Shown here one piece after another: positions 15,935-27,100 of a DNA stretch of 64,000 nt. The stretch's first letter is position 1; every line of letters starts with the position of its first letter. A program made the position numbers and the translations under genes. Location: the NCBI RefSeq assembly GCF_900188165.1, contig NZ_FZOS01000001.1:1-64000 (forward strand). Direction: 5' to 3'. The DNA is from Edaphosphingomonas laterariae (GTDB taxonomy: Bacteria; Pseudomonadota; Alphaproteobacteria; Sphingomonadales; Sphingomonadaceae). The notes below the pieces were generated by a model. It had not been told where the DNA came from and made no database searches. It saw only the letters and a list, made by a program, of their open reading frames with translations.

Positions 15935-16518
15935 ACAGCGATCAGGCCCTGCAATTCGTCGCGGCGGCGATGATGCTCGTCCTCGTCAGCAGCGCGCTGG
16001 TCGCCCGCCGCCTGCCGCTGGGATCGACGATCAAGATGGCGCTTGGCTGGCTGGCCATCTTCATCGTCGCTTTGCTGCTCTATTCCTTCAAGGACGATAT
16101 CGGCGAACGGCTGCAACTCGGCCTCTACCCCGAAAAGGGCGTGGTTGCGGGCGAGACGCTGCGTGTTCCCGTCGCCGATGATGGCCATTTCTGGGTATTG
16201 GGCGAGGTGAACGGCGTCGAGACGCGCTTCCTGATCGATAGCGGCGCGACGACCACCGCTTTGTCGGCAGACGTGGCCCGGGCTGCGGGTATCGACCCGG
16301 GCGATGATGCATTCGGAACGCCGGTCGCCACCGCCAATGGCACGATCATGGCCCGCCGGGTGCGGATCGCCAACCTGCGCATCGGGCCGATCCACCGTGA
16401 GGATGTGCGGGCGACGACTGCGGTGGAGTTCGGTGAGATGAACGTGCTGGGGATGAACTTCCTCAATTCGCTCGGCGGCTGGGGCGTCGAGGGCCGAACG
16501 CTGATACTCAGGCCCTGA
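15931..16518 (+). CDS. Membrane-anchored retropepsin-like aspartic protease (TIGR02281 type)
   Basis: 195 aa. Two N-terminal membrane segments (residues ~7-25 and ~35-52) are followed by a single retropepsin-like domain with the active-site triad region FLIDSGATTTALS (Asp near residue 104) and the flap/second motif NVLGMNFLNSLGGWGVEG. Such clan AA proteases act as homodimers. It closes the 8165-16518 gene run and converges, with an 11-bp overlap, on the next minus-strand gene. Confidence 0.88.
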   Translation: MNSDQALQFVAAAMMLVLVSSALVARRLPLGSTIKMALGWLAIFIVALLLYSFKDDIGERLQLGLYPEKGVVAGETLRVPVADDGHFWVLGEVNGVETRFLIDSGATTTALSADVARAAGIDPGDDAFGTPVATANGTIMARRVRIANLRIGPIHREDVRATTAVEFGEMNVLGMNFLNSLGGWGVEGRTLILRP

Positions 16519-17032
16519 AGCCTGCCGAAAGGAAAGCGTAGGAGGGATCGTCGGGGCACTTGCCGCCGGCGGCGAGGCCTGCGGCGGTGGCGCCAGATTG
16601 ATGCGGTCGTTCATGCGTCCAGTCGATCACCCGGGTGCGATGGGCGATGCGCCAGCCGGCGCTGGTGCGGCGGAAGCGATCGAGATAGCGGCCGCCGGCG
16701 ATATAATCGCGGGCCTCGGGCGTTCCCGGGTCGAGGACATGGCTGTTGATCGCATAGGTTTCGCCCGTTGCCACGTCGCCGTCGATTGCGAACAGACGGT
16801 TGCCCATGAAATGATGGCTCACCATGCCGCGCATCATTTTCCCGATATAATCGGCGAAGGCGTCGGCGCTCCCGCGAAACATCGTGCCATGATCATGGAC
16901 GGCATCGTCGGCGTAGAGGCTGCGTAGCAAGGCAAGATCGCAGCGATCCACCGCGCGCGCATAGGCATCGACCAGCCGCGACAGGGCGATCTGGTCGGCG
17001 GTTTCGCGCAGCAGCGCCAGATCATCCGTCAT
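16508..17032 (-). CDS. NTF2-like / SnoaL-type nuclear transport factor 2 family protein
   Basis: 174 aa. The pattern IALSRLVDAYARAVDRCD, LYADDAVHDHG, DGDVATGETYAINSH and a terminal beta strand with WRIAHRTRVIDWTH is that of SnoaL-like proteins annotated as ring hydroxylase-beta-like or steroid isomerase-like. No substrate can be assigned. The last ~25 residues overlap the opposite-strand protease end. Confidence 0.8.
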   Translation of the reverse strand: MTDDLALLRETADQIALSRLVDAYARAVDRCDLALLRSLYADDAVHDHGTMFRGSADAFADYIGKMMRGMVSHHFMGNRLFAIDGDVATGETYAINSHVLDPGTPEARDYIAGGRYLDRFRRTSAGWRIAHRTRVIDWTHERPHQSGATAAGLAAGGKCPDDPSYAFLSAGFRA

Positions 17033-17090
17033 GCAGCTCCCTCTTATGTCTGGCCGGCGAGCATGGCGGCAAGCGCGGGGTGAGGGAAGG

Positions 17091-17203
17091 GCGTTAGAGC
17101 AGTTTCCGATCCGACGGCGTCGGCTCGAATGCTCTAAGCTCTTTGTCTACCGCGCTTTCCGAGTCAGCAGGTGATTCCACCTGCTTGGAAAGCGCTCTAA
17201 CGC
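17091..17203. repeat. Composite palindromic intergenic repeat with 10-bp terminal inverted repeats
   Basis: The element is bounded by GCGTTAGAGC (17091-17100) and its exact inverse GCTCTAACGC (17194-17203). Inside are two hairpins: TTAGAGCA/TGCTCTAA (17094-17101 with 17130-17137) enclosing CCGAC-ggc-GTCGG, and GCGCTTTCC/GGAAAGCGC (17152-17160 with 17187-17195) enclosing an inner AGCAGGTG/CACCTGCT-like stem. The architecture is that of a dispersed palindromic element. Its right end supplies the stop codon of the neighbouring gene. Confidence 0.75.
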
Positions 17204-17853
17204 CGCGCCTGTTCCCGGCATTCGAGCAGATCCCACAAGCCGCGCTGCTGGTGGAAGAGCTGGCCGGCGCCGAAACCCACGGCGCGTTCGAGTTGCGGGG
17301 CAACCCGGCTGGCGAAATCGCCGATCGCCGCGCGCGTCGGGAGCCGGCAGGGCTCGGCAGTGACGCCAAGCCGGTCGGCGGCGAGGTTGAGCACGCCACG
17401 CACGACATGCCAGTCGAGCATCAGGGCAAGCGCGGCGCCCATGGCGCAGCCGGCGCGTTCCGAAGTCGCCAGCATTTCCAGGGCATGGCGCTGCGCCAGC
17501 ACCGCGGCTTCGCATTCGGCCTGACCGGGCGTGCTGGGCAGCGGCGGGGCCGCGACGACAAGCCGGGTGAGCAGGGCACGTTCTTCGGCAAAAGCCGCCG
17601 TGGCCGACATCATCCAGGCCATCGCCTCGATCGGCGAACGTTCGAGTGCAAGGTCGATCACGCCGGGCAGGCGGCCATGAAGCAGGCAGAGATGGTGGAT
17701 CGCATCGGCGAGATTGGAGATCGCGCCCGCCCCGTCACGAAGCTCGCCCGATCCGACATAGGGATGGCTCGCGCTACCTTCGGCCGCCGCACCGGCAAGC
17801 AGCGTCTCGGCAAGCCGGCTTTGTCCCAGATTGTCGGTTGCGGGAAGGGGCAT
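17197..17853 (-). CDS. Unknown helical protein next to rpoD
   Basis: 218 aa, Ala/Leu-rich, predicted all-alpha, no signal peptide or membrane segment; I do not recognise the family. The ATG at 17853 has an AGGAG ribosome site about 7 bp upstream, and a 7-bp hairpin lies just before that. The stop codon TAG and the last two Arg codons lie inside the palindromic repeat, so the original C-terminus may have been altered by its insertion. Confidence 0.65.
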   Translation of the reverse strand: MPLPATDNLGQSRLAETLLAGAAAEGSASHPYVGSGELRDGAGAISNLADAIHHLCLLHGRLPGVIDLALERSPIEAMAWMMSATAAFAEERALLTRLVVAAPPLPSTPGQAECEAAVLAQRHALEMLATSERAGCAMGAALALMLDWHVVRGVLNLAADRLGVTAEPCRLPTRAAIGDFASRVAPQLERAVGFGAGQLFHQQRGLWDLLECREQARR

Positions 17854-17868
17854 CGCATACTCCTGAGG

Positions 17869-17886
17869 CCACGGAAATGTCCGTGG
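17869..17886 (-). promoter_or_regulatory. Perfect hairpin in the 5' leader of the unknown gene
   Basis: CCACGGA (17869-17875), loop AATG and TCCGTGG (17880-17886) form a 7-bp stem a few bases upstream of the ribosome site of the gene starting at 17853. It is too close to the start to act as a terminator of another gene. It could tune translation or mRNA stability, which is inference. Confidence 0.4.
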
Positions 17887-17984
17887 ACTTCACCGATGCC
17901 CGAGCTTTTATAGCAAAGCGCGTAAAAGCGAGGTTTATGCCGCGCTAACCATTTGGAGATCAGAGTTAATCCGGCGCGAACATG

Positions 17985-18018
17985 AAAACGCCGCCCAGGC
18001 GCGGGGCCATGGGCGGCG
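17985..18018 (-). terminator. Rho-independent terminator of rpoD
   Basis: On the minus strand a perfect 9-bp stem CGCCGCCCA/TGGGCGGCG (plus-strand arms 18010-18018 and 17989-17997, 12-nt loop) is followed by TTTT. It begins 35 bp after the rpoD stop. Confidence 0.8.
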
Positions 18019-18053
18019 ATCATGCAGGCGTCAGGCCGCTGGGCGGCAAGGCG

Positions 18054-20075
18054 TTACTGGTCGAGGAAGCTCCGCATCTTGCGGCTGCGCGACGGGTGCT
18101 TCAGCTTCCGCAGCGCCTTGGCTTCGATCTGGCGGATACGCTCGCGCGTCACGCTGAACTGCTGACCCACTTCCTCCAGCGTGTGATCGGTGTTCATGCC
18201 GATGCCGAACCGCATGCGCAGCACGCGTTCCTCACGCGGGGTCAGGCTGGCGAGAACGCGCGTCACCGTTTCTTTGAGGTTCGCCTGGATGGCGGCGTCC
18301 ACGGGAATGATCGCGTTCTTGTCCTCGATGAAGTCGCCGAGGTGGCTGTCTTCCTCGTCGCCGATCGGCGTTTCGAGGGAGATGGGCTCCTTGGCGATCT
18401 TCATCACCTTGCGCACCTTTTCGAGCGGCATCGAAAGCCGCTCGGCCAGTTCCTCCGGCGTCGGCTCGCGGCCGATTTCGTGCAGGATCTGGCGGCTGGT
18501 GCGGACCAGCTTGTTGATCGTTTCGATCATGTGGACCGGGATGCGGATCGTGCGGGCCTGATCGGCGATCGAACGCGTGATCGCCTGCCGGATCCACCAG
18601 GTCGCATAGGTCGAGAATTTATAGCCGCGGCGATATTCGAACTTATCCACGGCCTTCATCAGGCCGATATTGCCTTCCTGAATAAGATCCAGGAACTGCA
18701 GGCCGCGATTGGTGTATTTCTTGGCGATCGAGATCACGAGGCGGAGATTGGCTTCCACCATCTCCTTCTTGGCGATCCGCGCCTCGCGCTCGCCCTTCTG
18801 CACCATGTTGACGATGCGGCGGAATTCGGGGAGCGACATGCCCGTCGCCTGGCCGATTTCTGCCACTTCGACACGGATGCGTTCGACCGCGCCCGCTTCA
18901 TTGGCCGCGAACGCCGCCCACTTCTTGTCGAGCGTGCCGACGCGATCCAGCCAGCCTTCCTCGGTCTCATGCCCGACATAGGCGTCAAGGAAGCCCTTGC
19001 GCGGAACCTTGTGGCGTTCGGCAAGGCGCAGCATCTGGCCGCCCAGCGCCATCAGGCGACGGTTGAACGAATAAAGCTGATCGACGAGATATTCGATCTT
19101 GGCGCCGTGGAACTGGACGCTTTCCACCTCGGCGGTCAGTTCCTCGCGGAGCTTCTGATACTTCTTCTCGTCATTCGCCGGCAGCTCGCCGCCAGCGCCC
19201 ATCGCCTCGAGCCGGGCGATCTGCATCTTGTGGAACTTCTTGTAGAGGTCCGTGATGGTGGCGAACTTCTCAAGCGCCAGCGGCTTGAGCTGCTCTTCCA
19301 TCTGGGCGAGGCTGAGCGTGTTGTCCTCTTCCTCGTCGTCCGAAGGACGCGGCGTGCGGCGCTCGGTCAGGCCGTCATCGTCCTCGTCGGCCGATGCTTC
19401 CTCGGGCTCTTCTTCTTCCTTGAAGGAGGGGCCGGTGCTTTCTTCGCTGATTTCGCCATTCTCGTCCTCGGCGCCTTCCACCTGTTCGGCGGTCGGGCCC
19501 TTGGAGAGCATGGCGTCGAGATCGAGAATCTCGCGCAGCTGCATCGTGCCTTCGTTCAAGGCCGACGACCAGTCGATGATGGCGTTGAAGGTGATCGGGC
19601 TTTCACATAGGCCAAGGATCATCGTGTCGCGGCCGGCTTCGATGCGCTTGGCGATGGCGATTTCGCCCTCGCGCGACAGAAGCTCCACCGCGCCCATTTC
19701 GCGCAGATACATGCGGACGGGATCGTCGGTGCGATCGACCGTCTCTTTCTTCGTGACCTGGGTGAGGACGGGGCCGCCTTCGCCTTCGTCGACACCGACG
19801 ATCTCGTCGTCGGCGGCTTCCTCGGGCTGCTCGTCCTCGCTCTGCTCTTCATTCTCGACGACGTTGACGCCCATCTCGTTGAGCGCCGACATGACGTCCT
19901 CGATCTGGTCGGTCGACATCTCGCCGACGACGCTGTTGAGCTCGTCGACGGTGATGTAGCCGCGCTTCTTGGCCCGCGCGATCAGCTTCTTCAGCGAAGC
20001 CTCGTTAAGATCGATCAGCGGCGCATCGCCGCTCTCGGTCTTTTCAGCCGGTTCCGCCATGTTCGTTTTCGCCAT
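18054..20075 (-). CDS. rpoD: RNA polymerase primary sigma factor RpoD
   Basis: 673 aa sigma-70. An acidic N-terminal region 1.1 and non-conserved region lead to region 2 ([32 protein letters not shown] with [17 protein letters not shown] for -10 recognition), region 3 and region 4 ending in the helix-turn-helix ([30 protein letters not shown]). I chose the ATG at 20075 (MAKTNMAEP); the longer frame runs into dnaG. It lies 16 bp after dnaG in the classical macromolecular-synthesis order and ends before a terminator. Confidence 0.97.
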   Translation of the reverse strand: MAKTNMAEPAEKTESGDAPLIDLNEASLKKLIARAKKRGYITVDELNSVVGEMSTDQIEDVMSALNEMGVNVVENEEQSEDEQPEEAADDEIVGVDEGEGGPVLTQVTKKETVDRTDDPVRMYLREMGAVELLSREGEIAIAKRIEAGRDTMILGLCESPITFNAIIDWSSALNEGTMQLREILDLDAMLSKGPTAEQVEGAEDENGEISEESTGPSFKEEEEPEEASADEDDDGLTERRTPRPSDDEEEDNTLSLAQMEEQLKPLALEKFATITDLYKKFHKMQIARLEAMGAGGELPANDEKKYQKLREELTAEVESVQFHGAKIEYLVDQLYSFNRRLMALGGQMLRLAERHKVPRKGFLDAYVGHETEEGWLDRVGTLDKKWAAFAANEAGAVERIRVEVAEIGQATGMSLPEFRRIVNMVQKGEREARIAKKEMVEANLRLVISIAKKYTNRGLQFLDLIQEGNIGLMKAVDKFEYRRGYKFSTYATWWIRQAITRSIADQARTIRIPVHMIETINKLVRTSRQILHEIGREPTPEELAERLSMPLEKVRKVMKIAKEPISLETPIGDEEDSHLGDFIEDKNAIIPVDAAIQANLKETVTRVLASLTPREERVLRMRFGIGMNTDHTLEEVGQQFSVTRERIRQIEAKALRKLKHPSRSRKMRSFLDQ

Positions 20076-20091
20076 TCCGACCAACCCTAAA

Positions 20092-21951
20092 TTACAGTCC
20101 CGCGTCGTCTTCGCCCGCCGCCAGCTTCGCCAGCGCCTGATCCGCCTCGTCTCGCGCCGCCCGAAGACGCCGCTGTTCGGCAAACCCGGCCTCGTCGGGC
20201 GAGGCCATCAACCGCGCCGTCACCGTTGCCAGTGCCGCATCGAGTTCCGGCCTTGCCGCCAACGCTTCGATCGCCGCCGCGAGATCGCGCCGAGCGCGCC
20301 CCGATTCGGCATTGCCGCGTAGGAAGGAAAAGGCAAGTCCGTTCGGCGCACGAAGCGTTTCCATCGCTCCAGCCAAGCCCACTTGCGCCAATATGGTTCC
20401 CAACGCCTGCGAATCAAGCGCATCGCTGCCAAAAGCTGCATCAAGCATCGCATTGCGAAGATTGGCGAGTGCGGGATCGGGCAAAGGGAGCGCCGCCACG
20501 GCCTCCGCCTGATCGGCGATGACCTGCGGATGGCGCAGCAATCCGGCCAGCACGGCGCGCCCGACAAGCGGTGTCACGCCGCCGCTGCTGATCGTGCGCG
20601 TTGCCGCCGATGGCGGGGCTTCGGGCGGCTTGCCGCGCTGGAAGATACCGCCGCGCCGTCCGCCGCCACCGGGCTGAAAGCGGGCAGGGGGCGTGCGTTC
20701 GTAGAGGGAATCGAAACGACGGCGAAAATCCGCGAGATACTGCCCGCGCACATCGCCATGGCGAATCGTGCCGGCATGGTCGGCCAGCCGCTTGCGCATT
20801 CCCGCCCGTGCTTCGGGCGTATCGAGCGGCGCGGCCCCCAGTTCATATTTCCACAGCCGTTCGACCAGCGGCTCGGCGGCTTCGAGCACTGCCTCCATCG
20901 CGGCCGGGCCGCCGGCGCGGACAAGATCATCGGGATCCTGCCCGGCGGGGAGGGTGGCGAAGCGCAACGTGCGGCCCGGTTCGATCATCGGCAGCGCGCG
21001 CAGCGCGGCGCGGATGGCGGCTTTTTGTCCGGCCGCGTCGCCGTCGAAGCACAGGACGGGCGTTTCGGCCATGCGCCACAGCCGTTCGAGCTGGCCTTCG
21101 GTGAGCGCTGTGCCGAGCGGCGCCACCGCCTCGCCCAGGCCGGCCTGGGCGAGCGCGACCACGTCCATATAGCCTTCGACCACGATCACCCGGCCGGTCT
21201 TGCGGGTCGCGGCGGCGGCCTTGTCGATATTGAACAGCGTGCGCCCCTTGTCGAACAAGGGCGTTTCCGGCGAATTCAGATATTTGGGTTCGCCCGCGCC
21301 GATGATGCGGCCGCCGAAGGCGATCGTCCGGCCGCGTGCGTCGCGGATCGGGATCATCAGCCGCCCGCGGAACCGATCATAGGGCTCCTTGCCGTCGACC
21401 GCGATCAGCAGCCCGGCCTCGACCAGTTTGTCATCGCCGAAACGCGCCAGCGCCGCCTTCAGCTTGCCGCGCGAATCGGGGGCGAAGCCGAAGCCGAAGG
21501 CGGCTTGCGTCGCGGCATCGACGCCGCGCTTCGCCAGATAGGCGCGGGCTTCCGCGCCGGCGATGCCGTGCAACTGCTCGGTAAACCAGCGCGCGGCCTC
21601 CTCCATGGCGTCGTGCAGGCCGGATGCGCGCTCCGCCTTTTCGGCGGCGCGCGGATCGGCGGCGGGAACCTCCATGCCAGCGGCGGCGGCGAGTTCCTTC
21701 ACCGCATCGATAAAGGGCAGGCCCTTGTGATCGGTCAGAAAACGGATCGCATCGCCGTGCGCGCCACAGCCGAAGCAGTGGTAAAAGGCCTTGTCGTCGT
21801 TGACGTAGAAGCTGGGCGATTTTTCGTTGTGGAACGGGCAGCAGGCGCGAAATTCACGCCCGGCGCGCTCCAGCTTCACCGATTTGCCGACAAGCGCCGA
21901 CAGCAGCGTGCGGGAACGCAGTTCGTCAAGAAATTGGGGCGACAGGCTCAA
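20092..21951 (-). CDS. dnaG: DNA primase DnaG
   Basis: 619 aa. N-terminal CHC2 zinc finger ([11 protein letters not shown] and [11 protein letters not shown], about residues 38-65), RNA-polymerase-like core with TOPRIM motifs VVEGYMDVV and CFDGDAAGQ, then a Gly/Arg-rich linker and the C-terminal DnaB-binding domain. It makes RNA primers at the fork. It follows yqeY by 46 bp and precedes rpoD by 16 bp. Confidence 0.97.
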   Translation of the reverse strand: MSLSPQFLDELRSRTLLSALVGKSVKLERAGREFRACCPFHNEKSPSFYVNDDKAFYHCFGCGAHGDAIRFLTDHKGLPFIDAVKELAAAAGMEVPAADPRAAEKAERASGLHDAMEEAARWFTEQLHGIAGAEARAYLAKRGVDAATQAAFGFGFAPDSRGKLKAALARFGDDKLVEAGLLIAVDGKEPYDRFRGRLMIPIRDARGRTIAFGGRIIGAGEPKYLNSPETPLFDKGRTLFNIDKAAAATRKTGRVIVVEGYMDVVALAQAGLGEAVAPLGTALTEGQLERLWRMAETPVLCFDGDAAGQKAAIRAALRALPMIEPGRTLRFATLPAGQDPDDLVRAGGPAAMEAVLEAAEPLVERLWKYELGAAPLDTPEARAGMRKRLADHAGTIRHGDVRGQYLADFRRRFDSLYERTPPARFQPGGGGRRGGIFQRGKPPEAPPSAATRTISSGGVTPLVGRAVLAGLLRHPQVIADQAEAVAALPLPDPALANLRNAMLDAAFGSDALDSQALGTILAQVGLAGAMETLRAPNGLAFSFLRGNAESGRARRDLAAAIEALAARPELDAALATVTARLMASPDEAGFAEQRRLRAARDEADQALAKLAAGEDDAGL

Positions 21952-21997
21952 CGGCCCGCCTCCCCGAAATATGCGTGGTCAAACGCTTCGCCCGCCA

Positions 21998-22453
21998 TCA
22001 GCCGGCGAGCGCCCCCTTCACCAGCCCGCTGGCCTTGCTCATGTCGAGCTGGCCGGCGAGGCGCTCCTTCACCGCGGCCATCACCTTGCCCATATCCTTG
22101 ACCGAGGTCGCGCCGAGATCGGCAACGATCGTGGCGATCGCGGCCTTGGCGGCATCCTCGTCCATCTGGGCGGGCAGGAAGCCCTCGATCACGGCGAGCT
22201 CCGCCTTTTCGGTGGCGGCAAGCTCCACGCGGCCGCCTTTTTCGAACATCTCGATCGATTCGCGGCGCTGCTTGGCCATTTTCTGCAGCACCTCGATCAC
22301 AACGACATCGTCGTCGCCCGATCCCGTGGCGGTGCGCATTTCTATGTCGCGGTTCTTGATCGCGGCCTGGATCAGGCGGATGGCGGCAGTCTTTTCGGCG
22401 TCGCGCGCCTTCATCGCGGACACCAGGCCCGCCTTAATGTCATCACGAATCAT
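21998..22453 (-). CDS. GatB/YqeY domain protein
   Basis: 151 aa YqeY-type protein, related to the tail domain of amidotransferase GatB. It shows KAGLVSAMKARDAEKTAAIRL at the N-terminus and EKAELAVIEGFLPAQMDEDAAKAAI in the middle. Its molecular role is not settled; the position upstream of dnaG is conserved in alphaproteobacteria. It is transcribed divergently from carA. Confidence 0.92.
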   Translation of the reverse strand: MIRDDIKAGLVSAMKARDAEKTAAIRLIQAAIKNRDIEMRTATGSGDDDVVVIEVLQKMAKQRRESIEMFEKGGRVELAATEKAELAVIEGFLPAQMDEDAAKAAIATIVADLGATSVKDMGKVMAAVKERLAGQLDMSKASGLVKGALAG

Positions 22454-22588
22454 GGAGCCTCGGGAGATGGTCCGGGAAAGCGATCACCATAGCGCGGCGT
22501 GCAGAATTTTAATAGATTGACCCGCCCCGGTCACACTCCTAGGAACCCCGCCGTTTACCCGCCGCCCCAGCCACAGGAGAGCCCATCA

Positions 22589-23758
22589 ATGGCCGAAACC
22601 GATCACGCGCGCCCAGAAGGTGCCACTGGCGTATTGGTTCTAGCTGATGGCTCCGTCATCTGGGGTAGGGGCTTCGGCGCCGAAGGCGATGCCGTGGGCG
22701 AAGTGTGCTTCCACACGTCGATGACCGGCTATCAGGAAATCATGACCGATCCGTCCTTCGCCGGGCAGATCATCAATTTCGCCTTCCCGCATATCGGCAA
22801 TGTCGGCACCAACCATGACGATGTGGAAGCGACCAATCCGCACGCACTGGGCCTGATCGTCCGCGAGGATGTGACCGATCCGTCGAACTTCCGCGCCGTC
22901 CAGCATTTCGATGGCTGGCTGAAGGCCAATGGCCGCATCGGCCTTGCCGGCGTGGATACCCGCGCGCTTACCCGCGCGATCCGCATTCAGGGCGCGCCCA
23001 ATGGCGTGATCGCTCATAATGCCAAGGGCGAATTCGATATACCCGCTTTGCTCGCCAAGGCGAAGGCGTGGCCGGGGCTGGAGGGCATGGACCTCGCCAA
23101 GGAGGTTTCGTCCACGCAGAGCTACAAGTGGGACGACGGGCTGTGGACGCTGGCCGAAGGCTATGCCACGCATAGCGCCAACCCGGAGGGCCCGCATGTC
23201 GTCGCGATCGATTACGGCCTCAAGCGCAACATCCTGCGCAACCTCGTCGCCGCCGGCGCGCGGGTGACGGTGGTGCCGGCCACCGCCAGCTTCGACGAGG
23301 TGATGGCGCACCAGCCCGATGGCGTGTTCCTGTCGAACGGCCCCGGCGATCCCGCGGCCACCGGCCAATATGCGGTGCCGGTGATCCAGGAACTGCTCAA
23401 GGTGGGCAAGCCCCTGTTCGGCATCTGCCTCGGCCACCAGCTTCTGGGCCTCGCCATCGGCGCGAAGACCTACAAGATGCATCAGGGCCATCGCGGCGCG
23501 AACCATCCGGTCAAGCGTTCGGATGACGGCCGCGTCGAAATCACCAGCATGAACCACGGCTTCGCGGTTGACGAGAAGTCGCTGCCGGCGAACGCGCGGA
23601 CGACCCATATCTCGCTGTTCGATGGTTCGCTCGCCGGTCTTGAACTGACCGACAAGTCGGCGTTCAGCGTGCAATATCACCCCGAAGCCAGCCCCGGCCC
23701 GCAGGACAGCCATTATCTGTTCGAGAAGTTCGTGGCGGCGCTGGAGAAGGCGGCGTGA
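22589..23758 (+). CDS. carA: Carbamoyl-phosphate synthase small subunit
   Basis: 389 aa glutamine amidotransferase subunit feeding ammonia to CarB for pyrimidine and arginine synthesis. N-terminal CPSase domain (FHTSMTGYQEIMTDPSF), then the class I amidotransferase domain with SNGPGDP, catalytic Cys in FGICLGHQ and the His/Glu pair in QYHPEASPGP. The ATG at 22589 has CAGGAGAG upstream. Its stop overlaps the next gene by GTGA. Confidence 0.97.
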   Translation: MAETDHARPEGATGVLVLADGSVIWGRGFGAEGDAVGEVCFHTSMTGYQEIMTDPSFAGQIINFAFPHIGNVGTNHDDVEATNPHALGLIVREDVTDPSNFRAVQHFDGWLKANGRIGLAGVDTRALTRAIRIQGAPNGVIAHNAKGEFDIPALLAKAKAWPGLEGMDLAKEVSSTQSYKWDDGLWTLAEGYATHSANPEGPHVVAIDYGLKRNILRNLVAAGARVTVVPATASFDEVMAHQPDGVFLSNGPGDPAATGQYAVPVIQELLKVGKPLFGICLGHQLLGLAIGAKTYKMHQGHRGANHPVKRSDDGRVEITSMNHGFAVDEKSLPANARTTHISLFDGSLAGLELTDKSAFSVQYHPEASPGPQDSHYLFEKFVAALEKAA

Positions 23759-24117
23759 AACTGCCGCCGGTCGATCCGGCGCGGCTGGACGAGGAATGGC
23801 GCGCGGATCAGGACGTCCTGGCGAATCTTCGCGAAAATGGCGACCAGTCCGACATTCCAAGGCCGGTGGACGTCAGCTTTCGTGGATCGCCCGATGCGCT
23901 GGACGATCTGGCGGACGCAGCGGAGGAACTGGGGTTCGAGGTGATCGAAACCGAGCCCTCCGAAGATGGCGAGCCCTGGCTCTTCCTTCAGCGAACGCAG
24001 ACGTCGGACGCGGACGCCATCAAAGCTCTTACGATTATTTGCTTGCAGATCGAAGCGATGTTCGGCCTCGAATATGATGGCTGGGGATGTGTCGCTCAAA
24101 CCGGATTGACCCACTGA
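23755..24117 (+). CDS. RraB-like ribonuclease E inhibitor family protein
   Basis: 120 aa acidic protein. [25 protein letters not shown] and the ferredoxin-like pattern ([30 protein letters not shown]) match the RraB/DUF695-like fold that in E. coli binds RNase E. GTG start overlapping the carA stop (GTGA) and stop sharing one base with the carB ATG: it is wedged between the two CPSase subunits. Whether it regulates RNase E here is not shown. Confidence 0.72.
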   Translation: MKLPPVDPARLDEEWRADQDVLANLRENGDQSDIPRPVDVSFRGSPDALDDLADAAEELGFEVIETEPSEDGEPWLFLQRTQTSDADAIKALTIICLQIEAMFGLEYDGWGCVAQTGLTH

Positions 24118-27100
24118 TGCCCAAACGCACCGACATCTCCTCCATCCTCATCATCGGCGCGGGCCCGATCGTCATCGGCCAGGCGTGCGAGTTCGATTAT
24201 TCGGGCACGCAGGCGTGCAAGGCGCTGCGCGAGGAAGGTTATCGCATCATCCTCGTCAACTCGAACCCGGCGACGATCATGACCGATCCGGACATGGCCG
24301 ACGCGACCTATGTCGAGCCGATCACGCCCGCGGTCGTCGCCAAGATCATCGAGAAGGAACGGCCCGACGCGGTGCTGCCGACGATGGGCGGGCAGACGGC
24401 GTTGAACACGGCGCTGGCCCTGTTCAACGATGGCACGCTGGAAAAGTACGGCTGCATCATGATCGGCGCCGATGCCGATGCGATCGACAAGGCCGAGGAT
24501 CGCCAGCGTTTCCGGGAGGCGATGGACAAGATCGGTCTCGAAAGCGCCCGGTCGCGCGTCGCCCACACGATCGACGAGGCGGTGGCCGCGCTCGAATTCA
24601 CCGGCTTGCCGGCGATCATCCGCCCCAGCTTCACCATGGGCGGCACGGGCGGCGGCGTCGCCTATAATCGCGAGGAGTTCATCCAGATCGTCACCAGCGG
24701 TCTCGATGCCTCGCCCACCACCGAGGTGCTGATCGAAGAGTCGCTGCTCGGCTGGAAGGAATATGAGATGGAGGTCGTGCGGGATCGCAACGACAATGCC
24801 ATCATCATCTGCTCGATCGAAAATGTCGATCCGATGGGCGTCCACACGGGCGATTCCATCACCGTCGCGCCGGCGCTCACGCTGACCGACAAGGAATATC
24901 AGATCATGCGCAACGCCAGCATCGCGGTGCTGCGCGAGATCGGCGTGGAAACGGGCGGCTCCAACGTCCAGTTCGCGGTCAATCCCAAGGATGGCCGCCT
25001 GATCGTGATCGAGATGAACCCGCGCGTGTCGCGTTCGTCGGCGCTCGCTTCCAAGGCCACCGGCTTCCCGATCGCCAAGGTCGCGGCCAAGCTCGCCGTC
25101 GGTTACACGCTCGACGAGATCGACAACGACATCACCGGCGCGACGCCGGCCTCGTTTGAACCGACGATCGACTATGTCGTCACCAAGATCCCGCGCTTCG
25201 CGTTCGAGAAGTTCAAGGGCGCCGAGCCGCTGCTCTCGACCGCGATGAAGTCGGTCGGTGAAGTGATGGCGATCGGCCGTAACATCCATGAATCCATGCA
25301 GAAGGCGCTGCGCGGTCTGGAAACCGGGCTGTCCGGCTTCAACTTCGTCGATGCGCTGGTCGGCGCGCCGCGCTCGGTGATCGAGGCGGAGCTTGCACGT
25401 CCGACGCCGGATCGCCTGCTCGTCGCCGCCCAGGCGCTGCGGGAGGGCTTCTCGGTCGAGGAGGTCAACCGGATCGCCAAATATGATCCGTGGTTCCTCG
25501 AACGGCTGGCCGAAATCGTTGCCGCCGAAGACAAGGTCGCGTCCGAAGGGCTGCCGCGCGACGCCGAAGGGCTGCGCAAGCTCAAGGCAATGGGCTTCTC
25601 CGATAAGCGCCTTGCCTATCTCGCGCTGCGGTCGGCGCATCTGCGCGGCATGGAAAGCGCCCACGCCCACGGTTCGGGCCTCGTGCACGATGTCGTGACG
25701 GCGATGACCGGCGGCGTCACCGAAAAGGAAGTGCGTGCGCTGCGTCACCGGCTAGGCGTGCGCCCCGTGTTCAAGCGGATCGACACCTGCGCGGCCGAGT
25801 TCGAGGCGAAGACGCCCTATATGTACTCGACCTATGAGGCGCCGAGCTTCGGCACGCCCGAGTGCGAGAGCCAGCCGTCCGATCGCAAGAAGGTCGTCAT
25901 CCTCGGCGGCGGCCCGAACCGCATCGGCCAGGGTATCGAGTTCGATTATTGCTGCGTCCACGCCTGCTTCGCGCTGGGCGATGTCGGCTTCGAAACGATC
26001 ATGGTCAACTGCAACCCGGAAACGGTGTCGACCGACTATGACACGTCCGATCGCCTCTATTTCGAGCCGTTGACGGCGGAAGACGTGCTGGAAATCCTGC
26101 ACGTCGAAATGTCGAATGGCACGCTGGCCGGCGTGATCGTCCAGTTCGGCGGGCAGACCCCGCTCAAGCTGGCGCAGGAGCTGGCGGACGCCGGCATCCC
26201 GATCCTCGGCACCAGCCCCGATGCGATCGATCTGGCCGAAGATCGCGAACGCTTCGCCGATCTCGTCAGCCGTCTGGGGCTGAAGCAGCCGCGCAATGGC
26301 ATCGCCCGCAGCCGCGAAGAGGCCCTGATCGTCGCCGAGCGTGTCGGTTATCCGGTGCTGATGCGTCCGTCTTACGTGCTCGGCGGCCGCGCGATGGAAA
26401 TCGTCGAGGATCCCGCGCAGCTCGAAACCTATATCACCACCGCGGTGCAGGTGTCGGGCGACAGCCCGGTCCTGATCGACCAGTATCTGCGCGATGCGAT
26501 CGAGGTCGACGTCGATGCGATCGGCGATGGCACCGATGTGGTCGTCACCGGCGTCATGCAGCATATCGAGGAGGCGGGCGTCCATTCGGGCGACAGCGCC
26601 TGCTCCCTGCCGCCCTACAGCCTTCCCGCCGAAGTCATTGCCGAAATCGAGCGGCAGACCGATGCGCTGGCGCGCGCGCTTGAGGTGCGCGGCCTGATGA
26701 ACGTGCAGTTCGCCGTCAAGGATGGCCCGGAAGGACCAGCGGTCTATCTGATCGAGGTCAATCCGCGCGCCAGCCGCACGGTGCCTTTCGTCGCCAAGGC
26801 GATCGGCGCGCCCATCGCCAAGATCGCGGCGCGTGTCATGGCGGGCGAGAAGCTGGCGGACTTGCCGAAGATCGATCGCAACATCAGCCATATCGCCGTC
26901 AAGGAAGCCGTGTTCCCGTTCGCGCGCTTCCCGGGTGTCGATCCGGTATTGTCGCCGGAAATGAAGTCCACCGGCGAAGTGATGGGAATCGATAAGGATT
27001 TCGAAACCGCCTTCTTCAAGGCGCAGCTCGGTGGCGGCACGCTGCTGCCGTCCGGCGGCACCGTGTTCGTTTCGGTCAAGGATGGCGACAAGGGGCATAT

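Noticed and set aside
17982-19610. 542-codon plus-strand frame over rpoD
   Set aside because: Antisense shadow of a strongly conserved sigma factor in high-GC DNA; composition is the mirror of rpoD codons.
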